Shown piece by piece: positions 23,306-34,824 of a stretch of DNA of 64,000 bases; position 1 is the stretch's first letter, and each line of letters starts with the position of its first letter. Below the pieces are notes generated by a model that saw only the letters and a program-made list of their open reading frames with translations, was not told where the DNA came from and did not search any database. Source of the stretch: Arctopsyche grandis (Eukaryota; Arthropoda; Insecta; Trichoptera; Hydropsychidae); assembly GCF_051622035.1 (NCBI RefSeq), contig NC_135355.1:5608501-5672500 (forward strand), read 5' to 3'. The translations under genes and the position numbers were made by a program.

Positions 23306-23364
23306 GTATTTTCGATTGACACGGGTCATTCGCTCGTGTTTTGGACGTGCAAACTTTCTCAAAA

Positions 23365-24223
23365 ATGAAATTTGTACTAGCACTGTGTTTCTTGGTAGCT
23401 GTGCCCCTTTATGTTCAGGGGCATGGCATGGTGATGGACCCTGTCAACAGGGCATCCAGATGGAGAGTTGACCCATCAGCCCCAGCCAATTATGAAGACA
23501 ACCAAATGTGGTGTGGAGGAGTAAGTCTATAAAACAATATCAAACAACACATTCCAACTTCAAAATACAAATTAACATCTTCTATCTTCATCACAAAGGG
23601 AACTATGGGTGCTGGAAGACAGTGTGGAATGTGCGGCGATGGATACTCAAATCCAACACCGAGAGCTCATGAACTCGGTGGCAGATATGGGCAAGGCGTT
23701 ATCGTCAAAAGGTAATACTGATTTACATATGTATATACAAAAAATATCAATGAAATTTAATATTGATGACTATATTTAATATCCTAGCTATACCCCAGGA
23801 AGTAAAATAACAGTTGAAGTGCGTATCACTGCCAATCACAAAGGTTACTTTTACTTCCAACTGTGCAATTTAGACAAATATGGAGGTCGTGAATCTGATC
23901 AGTGCTACAATGAACTCAGACTGAAGACAGCTAGCGGAGAAGATACGCACACGATAGGTCTGCATTTAGGAAATCACGACATTGATCTTCAGCTCCCAGC
24001 CGGTCTCACTTGCAAGCACTGTGTGCTCCAGTGGACTTACGTTGCAGGTATTTTTAAGATATTTTCAACTATTTTGATTTATTTATTTATTATATTCTTG
24101 CTATAACTAATTGCTATATTTGAATCAGCTAATATCTGGGGAACATGCCCTGATGGAACCACTCAATTGGGCTGTGGACCACAAGAAAACTACAGGACTT
24201 GCTCTGACATCACAATTCAATGA
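23365..24223 (+). CDS. AA15-4: secreted AA15 lytic polysaccharide monooxygenase
   Basis: Four exons: 23365-23520, 23599-23711, 23788-24047, 24129-24223 (624 nt, 207 aa). The ATG at 23365 gives a 19-residue signal peptide followed by HGMVMDPVNRASRWR. Exon 1 ends at WCGG, three codons earlier than in the paralogues, and exon 3 is three bases longer (GGRESDQ). The second histidine is in TANHKG. The full last exon has WGTCPDGT and GCGPQENYRTCSDI with Tyr as candidate axial residue. It pairs head to head with the short-form gene AA15-3. A LINE was inserted about 110 bp beyond its stop. Confidence 0.95.
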
Positions 24224-24339
24224 AATAACTTTAATTAATACCTACATAAATAATACATGTATAAAAAAATTAAATAATCTCATTAAACATTATGAATAAT
24301 TTATTTTCTTTCCTTATTATCGTAATACCATTTTCTTAT

Positions 24340-24838
24340 ATACAAAATAAATCCCTAAAAATAATTTATAATACACCCATATATACTAAATTGAAAAAAA
24401 TGCATGCCATATATAATATTCCGTTTGTTACAGACATTACTAACAAACTAACCAGTAGATTCTATGACAGAATCACTAATAACCATACTAACACACTTGT
24501 GAAGAGTCTTGGTGATTACAATAAAATGTCTATACTCTTCAGGTATATACACAGATTACCTAAACACACTTTAGGTCATCGACTTTATAGAGACTTTAAC
24601 TAATATTATGTATTAGATGTATTATGAGCATTTATAAGAATTGTCAATAGGTTTTTGAGCTCTTTTTCCTATTATGCTGTACATTAACATTAGAATAATA
24701 TAATACTATGATTACTAACCAAATAAAATAAAATTGTAAAATAGAAAATGATCAGTAGATCAGTAGCTATTAAAATAGATATAAGATGTATTGTGAACAT
24801 AATTTCGTAATAATAAAAAGCATTTAAAAATCAAAAAA
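24340..24838 (+). mobile_element. LINE family B, longest copy, with target-site duplication
   Basis: Includes about 88 codons of the Jockey-type ORF2 C-terminus (IQNKSLKIIYNTPIYTKLKK ... to the stop at 24601-24603) and a 235-bp 3' UTR. It is flanked by ATTTTCTTAT at 24330-24339 and 24839-24848. The coding frame begins right at the duplication, so the 5' end is a truncation point. This copy anchors the family; four shorter copies share its 3' UTR. Confidence 0.9.
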
Positions 24839-24848
24839 ATTTTCTTAT

Positions 24849-26264
24849 GATTAACAAAAGATTTTTGTTAATCAGAAGCGTTGACTTCAACACCCCACCC
24901 CCCACATATTACCTTTTAAACTACAAATTTTGGTTTCTTCTTTGATATATCAACGCCGCCAAGAAGGGAGATTGGATTACATGTTGCTAGGAATATTTAC
25001 TGATTAGTAAGATCGAATAATAAATGGCGACTTAGTCGATTATCTGGTTATATTGTCATGATAATGTAACCAGATAATCGACTTATATTAAAAATATTAT
25101 AATAAACGATATTATATTAAAAAGTTGAACTTCCAGTGTATAATTTGTGATTTTTTGGGTGACTTTTAAAGCATTTGAAGTTCCATGAATTTGTTAGATA
25201 GTCATTTTGTAAAAACATTATAGTATAACGTGAAAGAATGGAGACTTTTAAGTAACTTTATGGAGATCTATAGATTTGCCAAATTTGATTTGTTTTATGG
25301 TATATCGCAAACTCCCAAGTGAGTGATACGATATGTTTAATATGTTTCCGTGATCGTAGCAAATCTGTTGATACGTTGCTTAAAATGAGATAACTCAGAC
25401 AGCAAACTACACACAGGGGTGGCCAGGGTTTTTTTAGGGGAGGGGGCTGAAACACAAGCCCCCAAGCCAAGCGTTTTCTCGAGAGAATAAGTGAAAGTAA
25501 GAAGAGGTTAGTAAAAAATTAAACTTTTTTAAATTTTCAAACAGTTTTTGAATCATATTGCGAATTATTAAAAAAAAGCTCACGGTTTTTAAATTTTGTA
25601 AGTGAATTACATAAAATAAAAAATTAATTAACTTTTATTTCATGCTTTTTTTTCTAAATATGTACTATTTTTTAAATTTAGGGTAGGGTTGACGCCCCCA
25701 TAGTCCTCCCCCCCCCCTGCAACTACAAATTATATTATACAAACATAGATTCAGCTTGTAATATTTTAATATGTATTAAATATTAACATTAATATTTTTA
25801 TTCTCTAAATGCTATAAAATAAAAAATAAGTTTTCATTGCGAACAAACAAACAAACAAATCTTTAAACGATAATTTGAATTGCAAAGATTGAGTTTGGAT
25901 TATTAATTGATTGTCACAAAATAAATAAAAACGACATGTTGCTAAAACTTGTCCAATTTAATCAAATGGTAAAATTCGACTTTGTGAGGAAAAAACACTG
26001 CACTACATTCTGAATAGCAATTAAAAAAAAGTTTGTTTGTATGTAATATTACAATAAATAAATATTTAGACTGTTATTAACCTTTAAATAGAGTTAAAAT
26101 CATGTACATATACAATGTATATAAAATTTAATCAACACAAATAATTTAAAAATAAAAAAGGGAAACAATAAGCATATTGATTGTTGTTGATTTTATTTAT
26201 TCAAATATTTGATTTTTAAATCTATAAATCAGTAATTGCCAACTAAAAATAAAAAATAGGTCAT
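24849..26264. other. Intergenic DNA between AA15-4 and AA15-5
   Basis: AT-rich, with C/G homopolymers (about 24890-24902, 25709-25718) and a hairpin at about 25029-25084, where GTCGATTATCTGGTTA is repeated in inverted form after a short loop. I see no gene. Confidence 0.5.
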
Positions 26265-27073
26265 TTATGCAATGGTGATGTCAGAGCATGTTCGGTATCT
26301 TTCTCCAGTGTTACCTGAAAAAGGAAAATCTTTGAACAAAGTGTTGAAATTAAATTTATAGGCAAAGAATAGAATGAAAATCTTACGTGCGAAGTAAGTC
26401 CACTGCAAGATACAATGGTTGCAAGTGAACCCAGCAGGAAGTCTTAGATTAAATTCGTGGTCTCCGAGGTAATCTGGGAAGGTATGTTGGGTCTCACCAG
26501 TAGTTGATGTCAGTAAAACATTATCGAAACAAGCATCTGATTCTCCACCATATCTATCCCTGTTACACACTTTGAATTCGAAATAGCCTCGGTGGTTAGC
26601 TGTAATTTTCACCACCACTTTAATTGTACTTCCTTGTTGGTACCTTTAAACCAAAAAACAAAAAAAAATAAACCGATTCTTAATTAAAACTGAAACTAAA
26701 CTTGCAAATAGTACTGACCTCTTAACGATGACACCTTGTCCATATCTGCCACCCAGTTCGTGTTGTCTTGGAGCCGGGGAAGCAAAGTTATCTCCACAAA
26801 ATCCACATCTTCCACCATTTTGCGTCAGCGGCTACAACATCACATCAAATTGGAATATTATTTGCACTTAATTTTATATGCATAAGACAAAATTGTTAAA
26901 GTTGAATTTACTCCAATGCCTCCGCAAAAGAGCTCGTTGTCGTTGTAATTAGCTGGTGCTGATGAGTCGACTCTCCATCTCGAAGCTCTGTTGATGGGAT
27001 CCATCACCATGCCATGTCCTTGGACATAGAGGGGCACAGCGACCAAGAAGCAAATAACGACGAATTTCAACAT
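26265..27073 (-). CDS. AA15-5: AA15 LPMO with shortened last exon
   Basis: Four exons (complement: 27073-26912, 26831-26719, 26643-26387, 26314-26265; 582 nt, 193 aa). The signal peptide is 19 residues, then HGMVMDPINRASRWR. The second histidine is in TANHRG. The 50-nt last exon joins QWTYFA to RNTGERYRTCSDITIA and lacks the two-cysteine WGxC...GCGPQ loop. The candidate axial residue is Tyr. Exon 3 is closest to AA15-3 (YFEFKVCNRDRYGGESDACF; WTYFA). Divergent from AA15-6 but 2.4 kb away, the gap being widened by a LINE and other repeats. TATA box at 27128-27135. Confidence 0.94.
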
Positions 27074-27127
27074 CTTGAATTATTTGTAAACACCCGTAGA
27101 GTGACATAAAATTTACAATTCGAATTC

Positions 27128-27135
27128 CTTTTATA
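27128..27135 (-). promoter_or_regulatory. TATA box of AA15-5
   Basis: TATAAAAG on the minus strand, 55-62 bp before the ATG. The next 100 bp upstream contain several GATAA motifs in both orientations. Confidence 0.7.
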
Positions 27136-27345
27136 TATAAATCACACTATGATAACAATAGAATATTCTTATCATTATTAATTAGATTGTGATAATCATA
27201 GATTCTAAACAAATTATCACACAGCATCTTTCTATAAAAAAAATATTAAAAATAATCGTAGTAAATAGACAGTATTCATCGACATTTAATGATCTCTCGT
27301 TGAATTACCGGGCGTTCGGTTTAATGTTTGTGGAATTATACAAAT

Positions 27346-27667
27346 TTGATTTTTAAATGCTTTTTATTATTACTAAATTATGTTCACAATACATCTTATA
27401 TCTATTTTATTTAATAGCTACTGATCTACTGATCATTTTCTATTTTACAATTTTAAATTAATTTTGTTAGTAATCATAGTATTATATTATTATAATGTTA
27501 ATATGTACAGCGTAATAGGAAAAAGAGCACAAAAACCTATTTACAATATTCTTATAAATGCTCATAATACATCTAATACATAATATTAATTAAAGACTCT
27601 CTAAAGTGGATGACCTAAAGCAGATTGTGTTTAGGTAATCTGTGTTTATACCTGAAGAGTATAGACT
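27346..27667 (-). mobile_element. LINE family B copy with target-site duplication
   Basis: About 320 bp comprising the 3' UTR and a short piece of the ORF2 end, antisense. Flanked by AATTATACAAAT at 27334-27345 and 27668-27679 (12 bp, perfect). Confidence 0.88.
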
Positions 27668-28006
27668 AATTATACAAATAGCTTTGTGCTCCTTGATGAA
27701 TATCTTTCAATATCAAATTATAATAATTGTGGTGCAGGAAAGTTGATATTTAAAATTTTAAATGTTAATAAAACTTATTTTAAGTTTTTTGAAATTTGGA
27801 TTGGATTGTGAACATTAAAAAAAAAAATACAGATATTTTTAAGACTTGAAAAAACTATTGAATGAAAATAGTGCAAATACAGAACTGCAAATTTAAAGAA
27901 TTTTACATTGCTACCCTGAATGTTGCCATGTGGTAATTTTTCCTATAGTACTCAACACATCCCAAATTAACAAAAAAATACGTGCAATTCAACGATTTTA
28001 TTTATA

Positions 28007-28115
28007 ACTAGCTGAACCCCGGCATGCGTTGCAATGCCATAATAACGCATGCAATTCCCGTTCCCGTTCTCGTTTCCGTTCCCGTTCCCATTTGTCGGAA
28101 AAACGCAGGTAGCGA
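28007..28115 (-). repeat. Dispersed repeat with TTCCCG-type array, copy 1
   Basis: From CTAGCTGAACCCCGGCATGC through a (TTCCCG)n-like stretch to GGAAAAACGCAGGTAGCGAAC. A longer inverted copy ends at 32055. On the minus strand it would end ...GGTTCAGCTAG before T, resembling a Helitron 3' terminus; that class call is tentative. Confidence 0.45.
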
Positions 28116-28654
28116 ACTATGTAAAGTTCTATGTAATATAGTTTATTCACTATGCAAATTTATAGGATTCAATTTAGAACCACCAAATTTGGCATTTTAT
28201 CACATGCTGTCTTAAAAACTACGCAAATCAAAAAAAAATCTGAAAAATTCCATTAATATATGTACAATATTTTTCATACTTATCATATGTATATATGTAT
28301 GTACATACATATTATATATGTACATATTTTGTTTGAGTCCTTCTAAAAATTATGAACGATATACGTAATAGACATTATATTCAAATATTTTTTTGTTTAT
28401 CATCAACTGAAACATATTGTGGAAATTTTTTTATGATACATATTTGAGTGCACTATTACTACATATTAATCAATCATGAAATGACAAAAAAATAAAAGCA
28501 TTTAAACAAATATTTTAATCAAAGTGTGCAATCATTTAATTCTATTGTTTTGATTCTATAATTCCATCGAGATAAAATATAAGCAATTAACAGTTTCCTA
28601 AAATATTATGAGCATACATACATATGAGTGTGCGTAGGATCATTTTTTTTATTA

Positions 28655-28850
28655 TACAGGTTTTTCAAAAGACAAATCATTTGTACATATATAGGTTTTT
28701 CATTTAAAATTGACCCCTTTAGACTGTCAATTTGAAATGAAATCAATATGAAATGAAAAAGGTTTAATTTGAAATAGAAAAGGGTCAATTTGAAATGAAA
28801 AAGGGTCAATTTGGAAGGAAAAACCTATATAAAAATGATTTGTCTTTCCG
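28655..28850. repeat. Foldback with internal minisatellite
   Basis: Inverted arms (AAAGACAAATCATTTGTACA and its counterpart AAATGATTTGTCTTTC) enclose tandem ~20-25-bp units of the type GGGTCAATTTGAAATGAAAA (about 28720-28815). No coding role is evident. Confidence 0.6.
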
Positions 28851-29402
28851 CTTTATAGTTTTCTTGATCGTTCAAATAAAGTTTTATTAGATTTTGAGAA
28901 TACTTTTTTCGTTAATTATTTCAATTTAGTTTATTTAAAAAATAAAACATATCCAGAATAATTTATTCTTTACTATAATATTTTTGAGGTTAATCATATC
29001 TATCGTTTTCTTCCATAGTCCTCCCTTTTGGACATTTTGGTACTGTTACTTACTTTTGGACATTCTTAAATAATGTAATATAATATTTGTAATAAAAATG
29101 AACGGCTAAATAGACATTGGACAAACGATTTTAGAGAATTTGTAGAATACAAATGCTTGGAAAGAATTTGAAAGATGAATTATTAACATAACTGAGCGTC
29201 TAATGTAAATAAAATGTCTGCATTAGTAATAAATTAAAGATCTTCAAACTTTCTTTGTCTTTGTAGAATTTTTATTTTACATTTAATTATAATGAAATGT
29301 TAAGTGATTACATCATATCGACGATAAGATGACTATTATCGCTGATCAATCTCAAATTAAAATCCCTGTCGTAAAGAGATTAAGAATATTAAAATCAATC
29401 GA

Positions 29403-29410
29403 TATAAAAG
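29403..29410 (+). promoter_or_regulatory. TATA box of AA15-6
   Basis: TATAAAAG 61 bp before the ATG; CGATAAG (GATA-type) lies about 80 bp further upstream. Confidence 0.7.
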
Positions 29411-29463
29411 GGAGACCAAGAGTAATATTTTGTAATCACTTGTTGGTTGTAGAGTTGTTCAAC

Positions 29464-30330
29464 ATGATGAAGTGCATTGTCGCTCTCTGCTTCTTGGCAA
29501 TTGTACCCCTCGGGGTACTGGGTCATGGAATGGTCATGGACCCAGTCAATAGAGGCTCCAGATGGAGGGTAGACCCATCAGCGCCAGCTGATTACAGTGA
29601 TAATCAACAATGGTGTGGAGGAATTGGGGTAAATATTGATTGCTTGTCTCTTGTAAACTTGACCTATGATCAGTTTAAATGAGTTGAATTTTTGTTTTCA
29701 GGGAATCCTAAGCAATAATGGTAAGTGTGGATTCTGCGGAAACAATTTTGCTGATCCTACACCCAGAAATCACGAGCTTGGAGGCAAATTTGGACAAGGA
29801 GTTATTGTCAAAAAGTATATTTATTTTTTGAATTGATATAATCTAAAATTTAAAAACAAACACAATGAATTAAGTATCGATTTCTCGATTTCAGTTATCA
29901 AGCAGGCTCGTTGATTCCCATCAAAGTCAGAATAACTGCCAACCACAAAGGATTCTTCCAGTTTAGGCTGTGCAACATTGATAGATACGGTCGGGAAACA
30001 GATGAGTGCTTCAACAATGGACTCATGATGAATGCAAACGGTGAAGACAGACACACAATTGAATTGTTCCTCGGAGATCATGACGTTACCTTCAGACTGC
30101 CAGCTGGTGTTACTTGCAAACACTGTGTATTGCAATGGACCTACACTGCTGGTATAGCATATTTATTCTAATATTGACAGTGTTGAATATTTGCGGTTGA
30201 CTCCTTAATGTATTTACATGGGTTTATTATTGCAGCTAATATTTGGGGAACATGCGCTGATGGAACCGCTGCTTTGGGCTGTGGACCTCAAGAAAATTAC
30301 AAATCGTGCTCTGACATCAGTATCTCGTAA
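29464..30330 (+). CDS. AA15-6: secreted AA15 lytic polysaccharide monooxygenase
   Basis: Four exons: 29464-29628, 29702-29814, 29895-30151, 30236-30330 (630 nt, 209 aa). An in-frame ATG 135 bp upstream would put 45 charged residues before the leader and lies upstream of the TATA box, so the start is placed at 29464 (or the next codon, also ATG). The signal peptide is 20 residues, then HGMVMDPVNRGSRWR (Gly replaces Ala in the RAS motif of its paralogues). The second histidine is in TANHKG. The last exon is full: WGTCADGT, GCGPQENYKSCSDI; candidate axial residue Tyr. Confidence 0.95.
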
Positions 30331-30460
30331 TCAACTATTGCAACTTAGACAAAATTCCACTGATAGATGAAATTTTAATGTATAATAATTAGCAATATTT
30401 AAATTTACCATTAAAAGAAATTTATCATCATGTTTTCGTTTTATTTAAGATGTTTATTAA

Positions 30461-31000
30461 GAGGGCTGTACACCCGAAACCTTAATTTTGTTGCCGTTCC
30501 TTTCTTCGATATATATAATGAGTGAATGTATATATTGAGTGAATGCTACAATATATATCAATATATATATATATATATATATATATATTGAGTGAATGCG
30601 ACAGTTGCGCTTCGACCAGATAATACGTTGTTTAAATCGACAAAATCGAGGTTTCGTATTCTTCTATTTTCTCCTCCAAAACTGGACCAATTTTTAAAAA
30701 AGTTTCATCATTGGTATGAGAAAGATATTTTCTGTGCAACTATGTGCGTATTTTTTTAAAAATCGATCGTTAAATAAGCACGCTGGACTCTTTTCGTGGG
30801 TGTAAAAACGAGGCGATTTTATAGATTTTTGGTGGCTCCTAGCTCATATAAAAAATAACGAATAAAAAAAAATAAAACGATAGATGCATCCCAATGGTGG
30901 ATATCCATAGCATAATAAAAAATAATTTCTCTAGTGCCATAATTGAGGAAGGGAGAAGTGTAATACGTTTGTATGGACAAGGCGCTGGTGTCCAGCCCTC
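30461..31000 (+). mobile_element. TTAA-flanked MITE, family C copy 1
   Basis: 540 bp between TTAA at 30457-30460 and 31001-31004, with inverted ends GAGGGCTGTACACC / GGTGTCCAGCCCTC. It contains a (TA)n stretch and paired CATTCACTCAATATAT motifs. The inverted copy is at 35401-35907 in AA15-7. No transposase. Confidence 0.8.
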
Positions 31001-31859
31001 TTAAGTACATGTTTTGAATAATAAAAATAATTACACATGTATGCCCACGATAAATTAATAAATTATGAAAATAACTATATATATATTTCGTTATTAATTA
31101 CTCAGTATTCATATTTAAACAATAACTATTAATAATATTTATAATATAATAAAAATATAGTAAAAAGAATATTTGAATACTTACTTGATATTCAACTACA
31201 TACACACATTTATTTACATACAAATGTATATATGTAATTCAACGACGAAAATTTACTATTCATAATAAATTTAATAATTCACAAATACTATACAATTTCA
31301 TGTGATTAATTAATTCGTTTTTGATTATATTTTTTGAAACATGACATCTTTATTTTATTTGATTTTACTGAGATATTAAATGGTATAAACATCCCTATTG
31401 TGTTTAAAAATACGTATGCAATATCTAGCAATTATTCTTTATGTGGATATTTCGTTCATACGAGACACTCGGATAAATTTTCTTCTTTAAACAGTTTGTG
31501 GATATGGAAATTATTTTATCTTATGAATATACATAGGTATATTTTATATCATGATACGCACTAGTAAAAGAGGCGTATATTCTTCCTTCGAATAAAATAT
31601 CGTTAAATGTTACCAATAAATAATAAACATTTCTTAAAAAACATTTGCAAGTACAATTCATGTTTCCAAATGACATCGTTCGGTGCAACAAATATCGTGC
31701 GTGATAATTACATACCAAAATTTTAAGTGCAAGGGCAAATTTATCATTGTGCAGGATCACTACTACCAATGCCAAACTTAGATCACAAATTTCTTCAAAT
31801 TTATTTCATGGGAAACACTGAAGAAATACTGTGAAAAAAAACGTCCAAAAACATAAGCA

Positions 31860-32055
31860 GAAACGGGATAAACGGGAATGACTGTCATTGCAACGCAATA
31901 ATTTAAAATGTGTTCGCTAACTGCGTTTTTCCAACAAACAGGAACGGGAACGGGAACGAGAATGGGAACGGGAACGGGAACGAGACGGGAACGAGAACAG
32001 AAACGGGAATTGCATGCGTTATTGTGGCATTGCAACGCATGCCGGGTTCAGCTAG
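31860..32055 (+). repeat. Dispersed repeat with GGGAACGGGAAC array, copy 2
   Basis: Inverted relative to the copy at 28007. Contains a GGGAAC hexamer array (about 31940-32010) and ends GCAACGCATGCCGGGTTCAG CTAG before T. The upstream boundary is uncertain, perhaps near 31780. Confidence 0.45.
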
Positions 32056-32492
32056 TACATATGTACATATATAAGATATTTACAATTATTGATCATTGTA
32101 TCGTATTTGTTTATAATACATATTTTTAAAACCAGCAATTTTTTTTAAATATAATACATATTTGATATATCTTAATTATCATTTACAAGTTAAGTTATTG
32201 CACTTACATATTACGCAAACGAAATTAAAATAATATCTGCGTATCACAGATCTATATCTAAAATTCATTTTCATGAAAATCAAGGATTTCTATCAATCAT
32301 TGATTATTGTTATGATCATTGATCTTTGCCAGCATCCATCAATCACGTTCCTAAAAGAATTGATAGTGATTAATGTTATTGTAATCCTTGAAAATAATTA
32401 TTTTGTGATGTTTTCACAATAAAAATAATTTCTTCAACGTCATTTATTAATCTAAAATTTAACCAAATCTTCTAAAAGTGAGTATTGGAATT

Positions 32493-33436
32493 AGGGATTG
32501 CAAAAATATCGGAATTTTCGATACTGGTATTATCTAAATATGATATCGAAAACGGTATTTTTTTTAATTAATTAATAGTAAAAAAAATATTAGTTCTAAT
32601 ATCCTGAGCACCACTTGCATGTTTCAACATGTTTATTGAAAAATACGCCAAACCCAAATATTCAAATATAGGATATTCAGGTACAAAACTGTGAAGTAGG
32701 TACGTCCTAGGTATAAAGGATTATAATATTTCATAGAAACTTGTGCTTTTTTTGTGTGATTTATTGCAATTCCGATTTAAGATTATCAGATACCCAATCA
32801 TCGCTCACTGGAGATGCAAACGAAGAGTCAACCATCAGCTGGGGAATTAGTTGTTGTTGAAAGACAAATTATATACTTTTTCCATACACCAATAAGAAAA
32901 ATAGTCCCTGTCGTGTCATCATTGTATATGTAGGTATATATCGTGCTGAAAAATGTACCAAATAATATTTTTTTATCCATTTTCAATGTATGTATGTACG
33001 TAATTAAAAAAAATCAGCACTTTATAGTAAACGTTTTCTTATTCAAATTAAAATTCAAAAGGTTTGCGAACGTGAGACACATTGTGAGAGGGCCGCGGTA
33101 CCGAAAATGTTACCAAACATTGTATTTAACGATATGTATCGGAAAACAGTAAAAATTAAACAATTGTACAGACATGCGGCGTGATACAATAAAGAGATAT
33201 CGAAAACAATTTATAAAATAACAACTCGCTCAACATCATAAATTCAAAATATATACGCATCGGTCGTTTTCGTAGTTTTTAGCCATGGAGATACCATTTT
33301 CAACAAATAAAATGTATGAATTTGAAAAAATCGATAATATCGGTATTTATTTTTGAATACCGGTATTAACAAAGGCTTATTTTCCGTCAAATTCCGATAA
33401 TACCGGTATCGGTAATTTCGGTATTGCAATCCCTAT
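32493..33436. mobile_element. hAT-like non-autonomous element with Ac-like ends
   Basis: Inverted ends AGGGATTGCAA / TTGCAATCCCT, bounded by an 8-bp duplication TTGGAATT (32485-32492, 33437-33444). Subterminal regions carry repeated ATACCGGTAT/ATCGG motifs, as expected for transposase-binding arrays. No transposase frame in the 0.94-kb interior. Confidence 0.78.
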
Positions 33437-33472
33437 TTGGAATTAATAGTCAGATTTTTTTTCTATTGATAT

Positions 33473-33896
33473 TGTTGCGTAGGGGTGGGTGGAGGATCCA
33501 AGTGAAAGGCCAAAGTCATGTCACAGCATTTATTGATGATTAAGGAGATACACACACTGGCAGTACTCAGTCCAGAATGTCTTAATATCGCCTAAGTATC
33601 GCCTTATAAGGGATAGGTCTCTCAGGACATCTTTGACTTCCGATTTGTTTACCTATTATTATTGTCACGTACTCGGATATGTCTTCCCACGACATTCGGT
33701 CCCACGGTACCATGGTATAGGTCAATTCTGAGAAGGGACCAATAACAGCCAACTCGGTCGCCATTGTTTAGCCTACATGCACTTAGGGTCTAGATATAAT
33801 CCTTGAAACCAATTATAATGGTCACACAGTCTCTGGGATGCTACCCGGCCTAATCCGATTGCAACTAACCGGCGGCTCTTTTTAGTATACGTAACA
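33473..33896 (-). mobile_element. Solo LTR, family D copy 1
   Basis: 424 bp with TGTTGCGTAGG / ACGTAACA ends and ATAT duplications (33469-33472, 33897-33900). Orientation follows copy 2 at 38088, where AATAAATGCTGTG marks the 3' part. Confidence 0.82.
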
Positions 33897-33998
33897 ATAT
33901 GGTGATATTTTAATTAATATAGAATTATATTAATATTGAATTGTGATATTTTATTTTGAGTTAAATACTGTATAAGCCAAAAAACTGTAAAATTACTT

Positions 33999-34211
33999 GT
34001 AATAGAATTTTAAATAGGTTTTTCAGGTCTTTTTCCTATTACGCTGTACATATTATTTACATTATAATCATATAATACTATGATTACTAACAAAATTAAT
34101 TTAAAATTGTTAAATAGAAAATGATCAGTAGATCAGTAGCTATTAAAATATGTATAAGATGTATTATGAACATAATTTAGTAATAATAAAAAGCATTTAA
34201 AAATCAAAACC
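33999..34211 (+). mobile_element. LINE family B copy with target-site duplication
   Basis: 213 bp of 3' UTR flanked by AAAATTACTT at 33989-33998 and 34212-34221. Same orientation as the flanking AA15 genes, about 0.6 kb before AA15-7. Confidence 0.88.
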
Positions 34212-34754
34212 AAAATTACTTTCGATTGTAAAATAAAAGTTTTTATCTCATAAACGAGAGCAAACCAACAAAAATCATTATCATATTCGAAATTAGTAGG
34301 TATATCTTTGTAACGATTAATAAGTATTTTAAATCAACCGCTCCGGTAACTTAAAAACGAGATTTTTTCTTGCTCAGTGTAATTAATCATATTTTAAATT
34401 ATTTTTATATTAATTTAAGATTAGCTTACATAATTTGTTTACAAAAAGCTATTCTAATTTTCGTTAGTGAATATTAGAGTATAGTTTAATATATATGTAA
34501 ACATGCCTTAAAAATTAAATCTGTGTAAGTATGTATACATATATAATACCCCATGTAAATCATCTTATTAAAAGGATGATATCAAGAACTGATTAATAGT
34601 ACCAAATAGAATATTGAAAATTCAATTGTGACGTTCATACATACATGTCACGAATTAATCTCTGGTGATAAAAATTTGCAAATATTATCTTCAAAAATCT
34701 CATTAGCAGCCACATTCTAAATCAAAGATACGAGATACAGAGAAAATCGGACAA

Positions 34755-34762
34755 TATAAAAG
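34755..34762 (+). promoter_or_regulatory. TATA box of AA15-7
   Basis: TATAAAAG 70 bp before the ATG. GATA-type sites (GTGATAAA, ATTATCTTC) lie 70-100 bp upstream. Confidence 0.7.
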
Positions 34763-34824
34763 CGGCCATTGGATAAAAAATCATCGGGTTCGCTTGTTTG
34801 TGTGTTTTAAACGAGTCGTTCAAA

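Noticed and set aside
29329-29463. Upstream in-frame ATG extending AA15-6 by 45 residues
   Set aside because: It lies upstream of the TATA box and would bury the signal peptide; the ATG at 29464 fits all paralogues.
27991-32010. CRISPR-like short repeats (TTCCCG and GGGAAC arrays)
   Set aside because: Hexamer arrays with no spacers inside a dispersed eukaryotic repeat.
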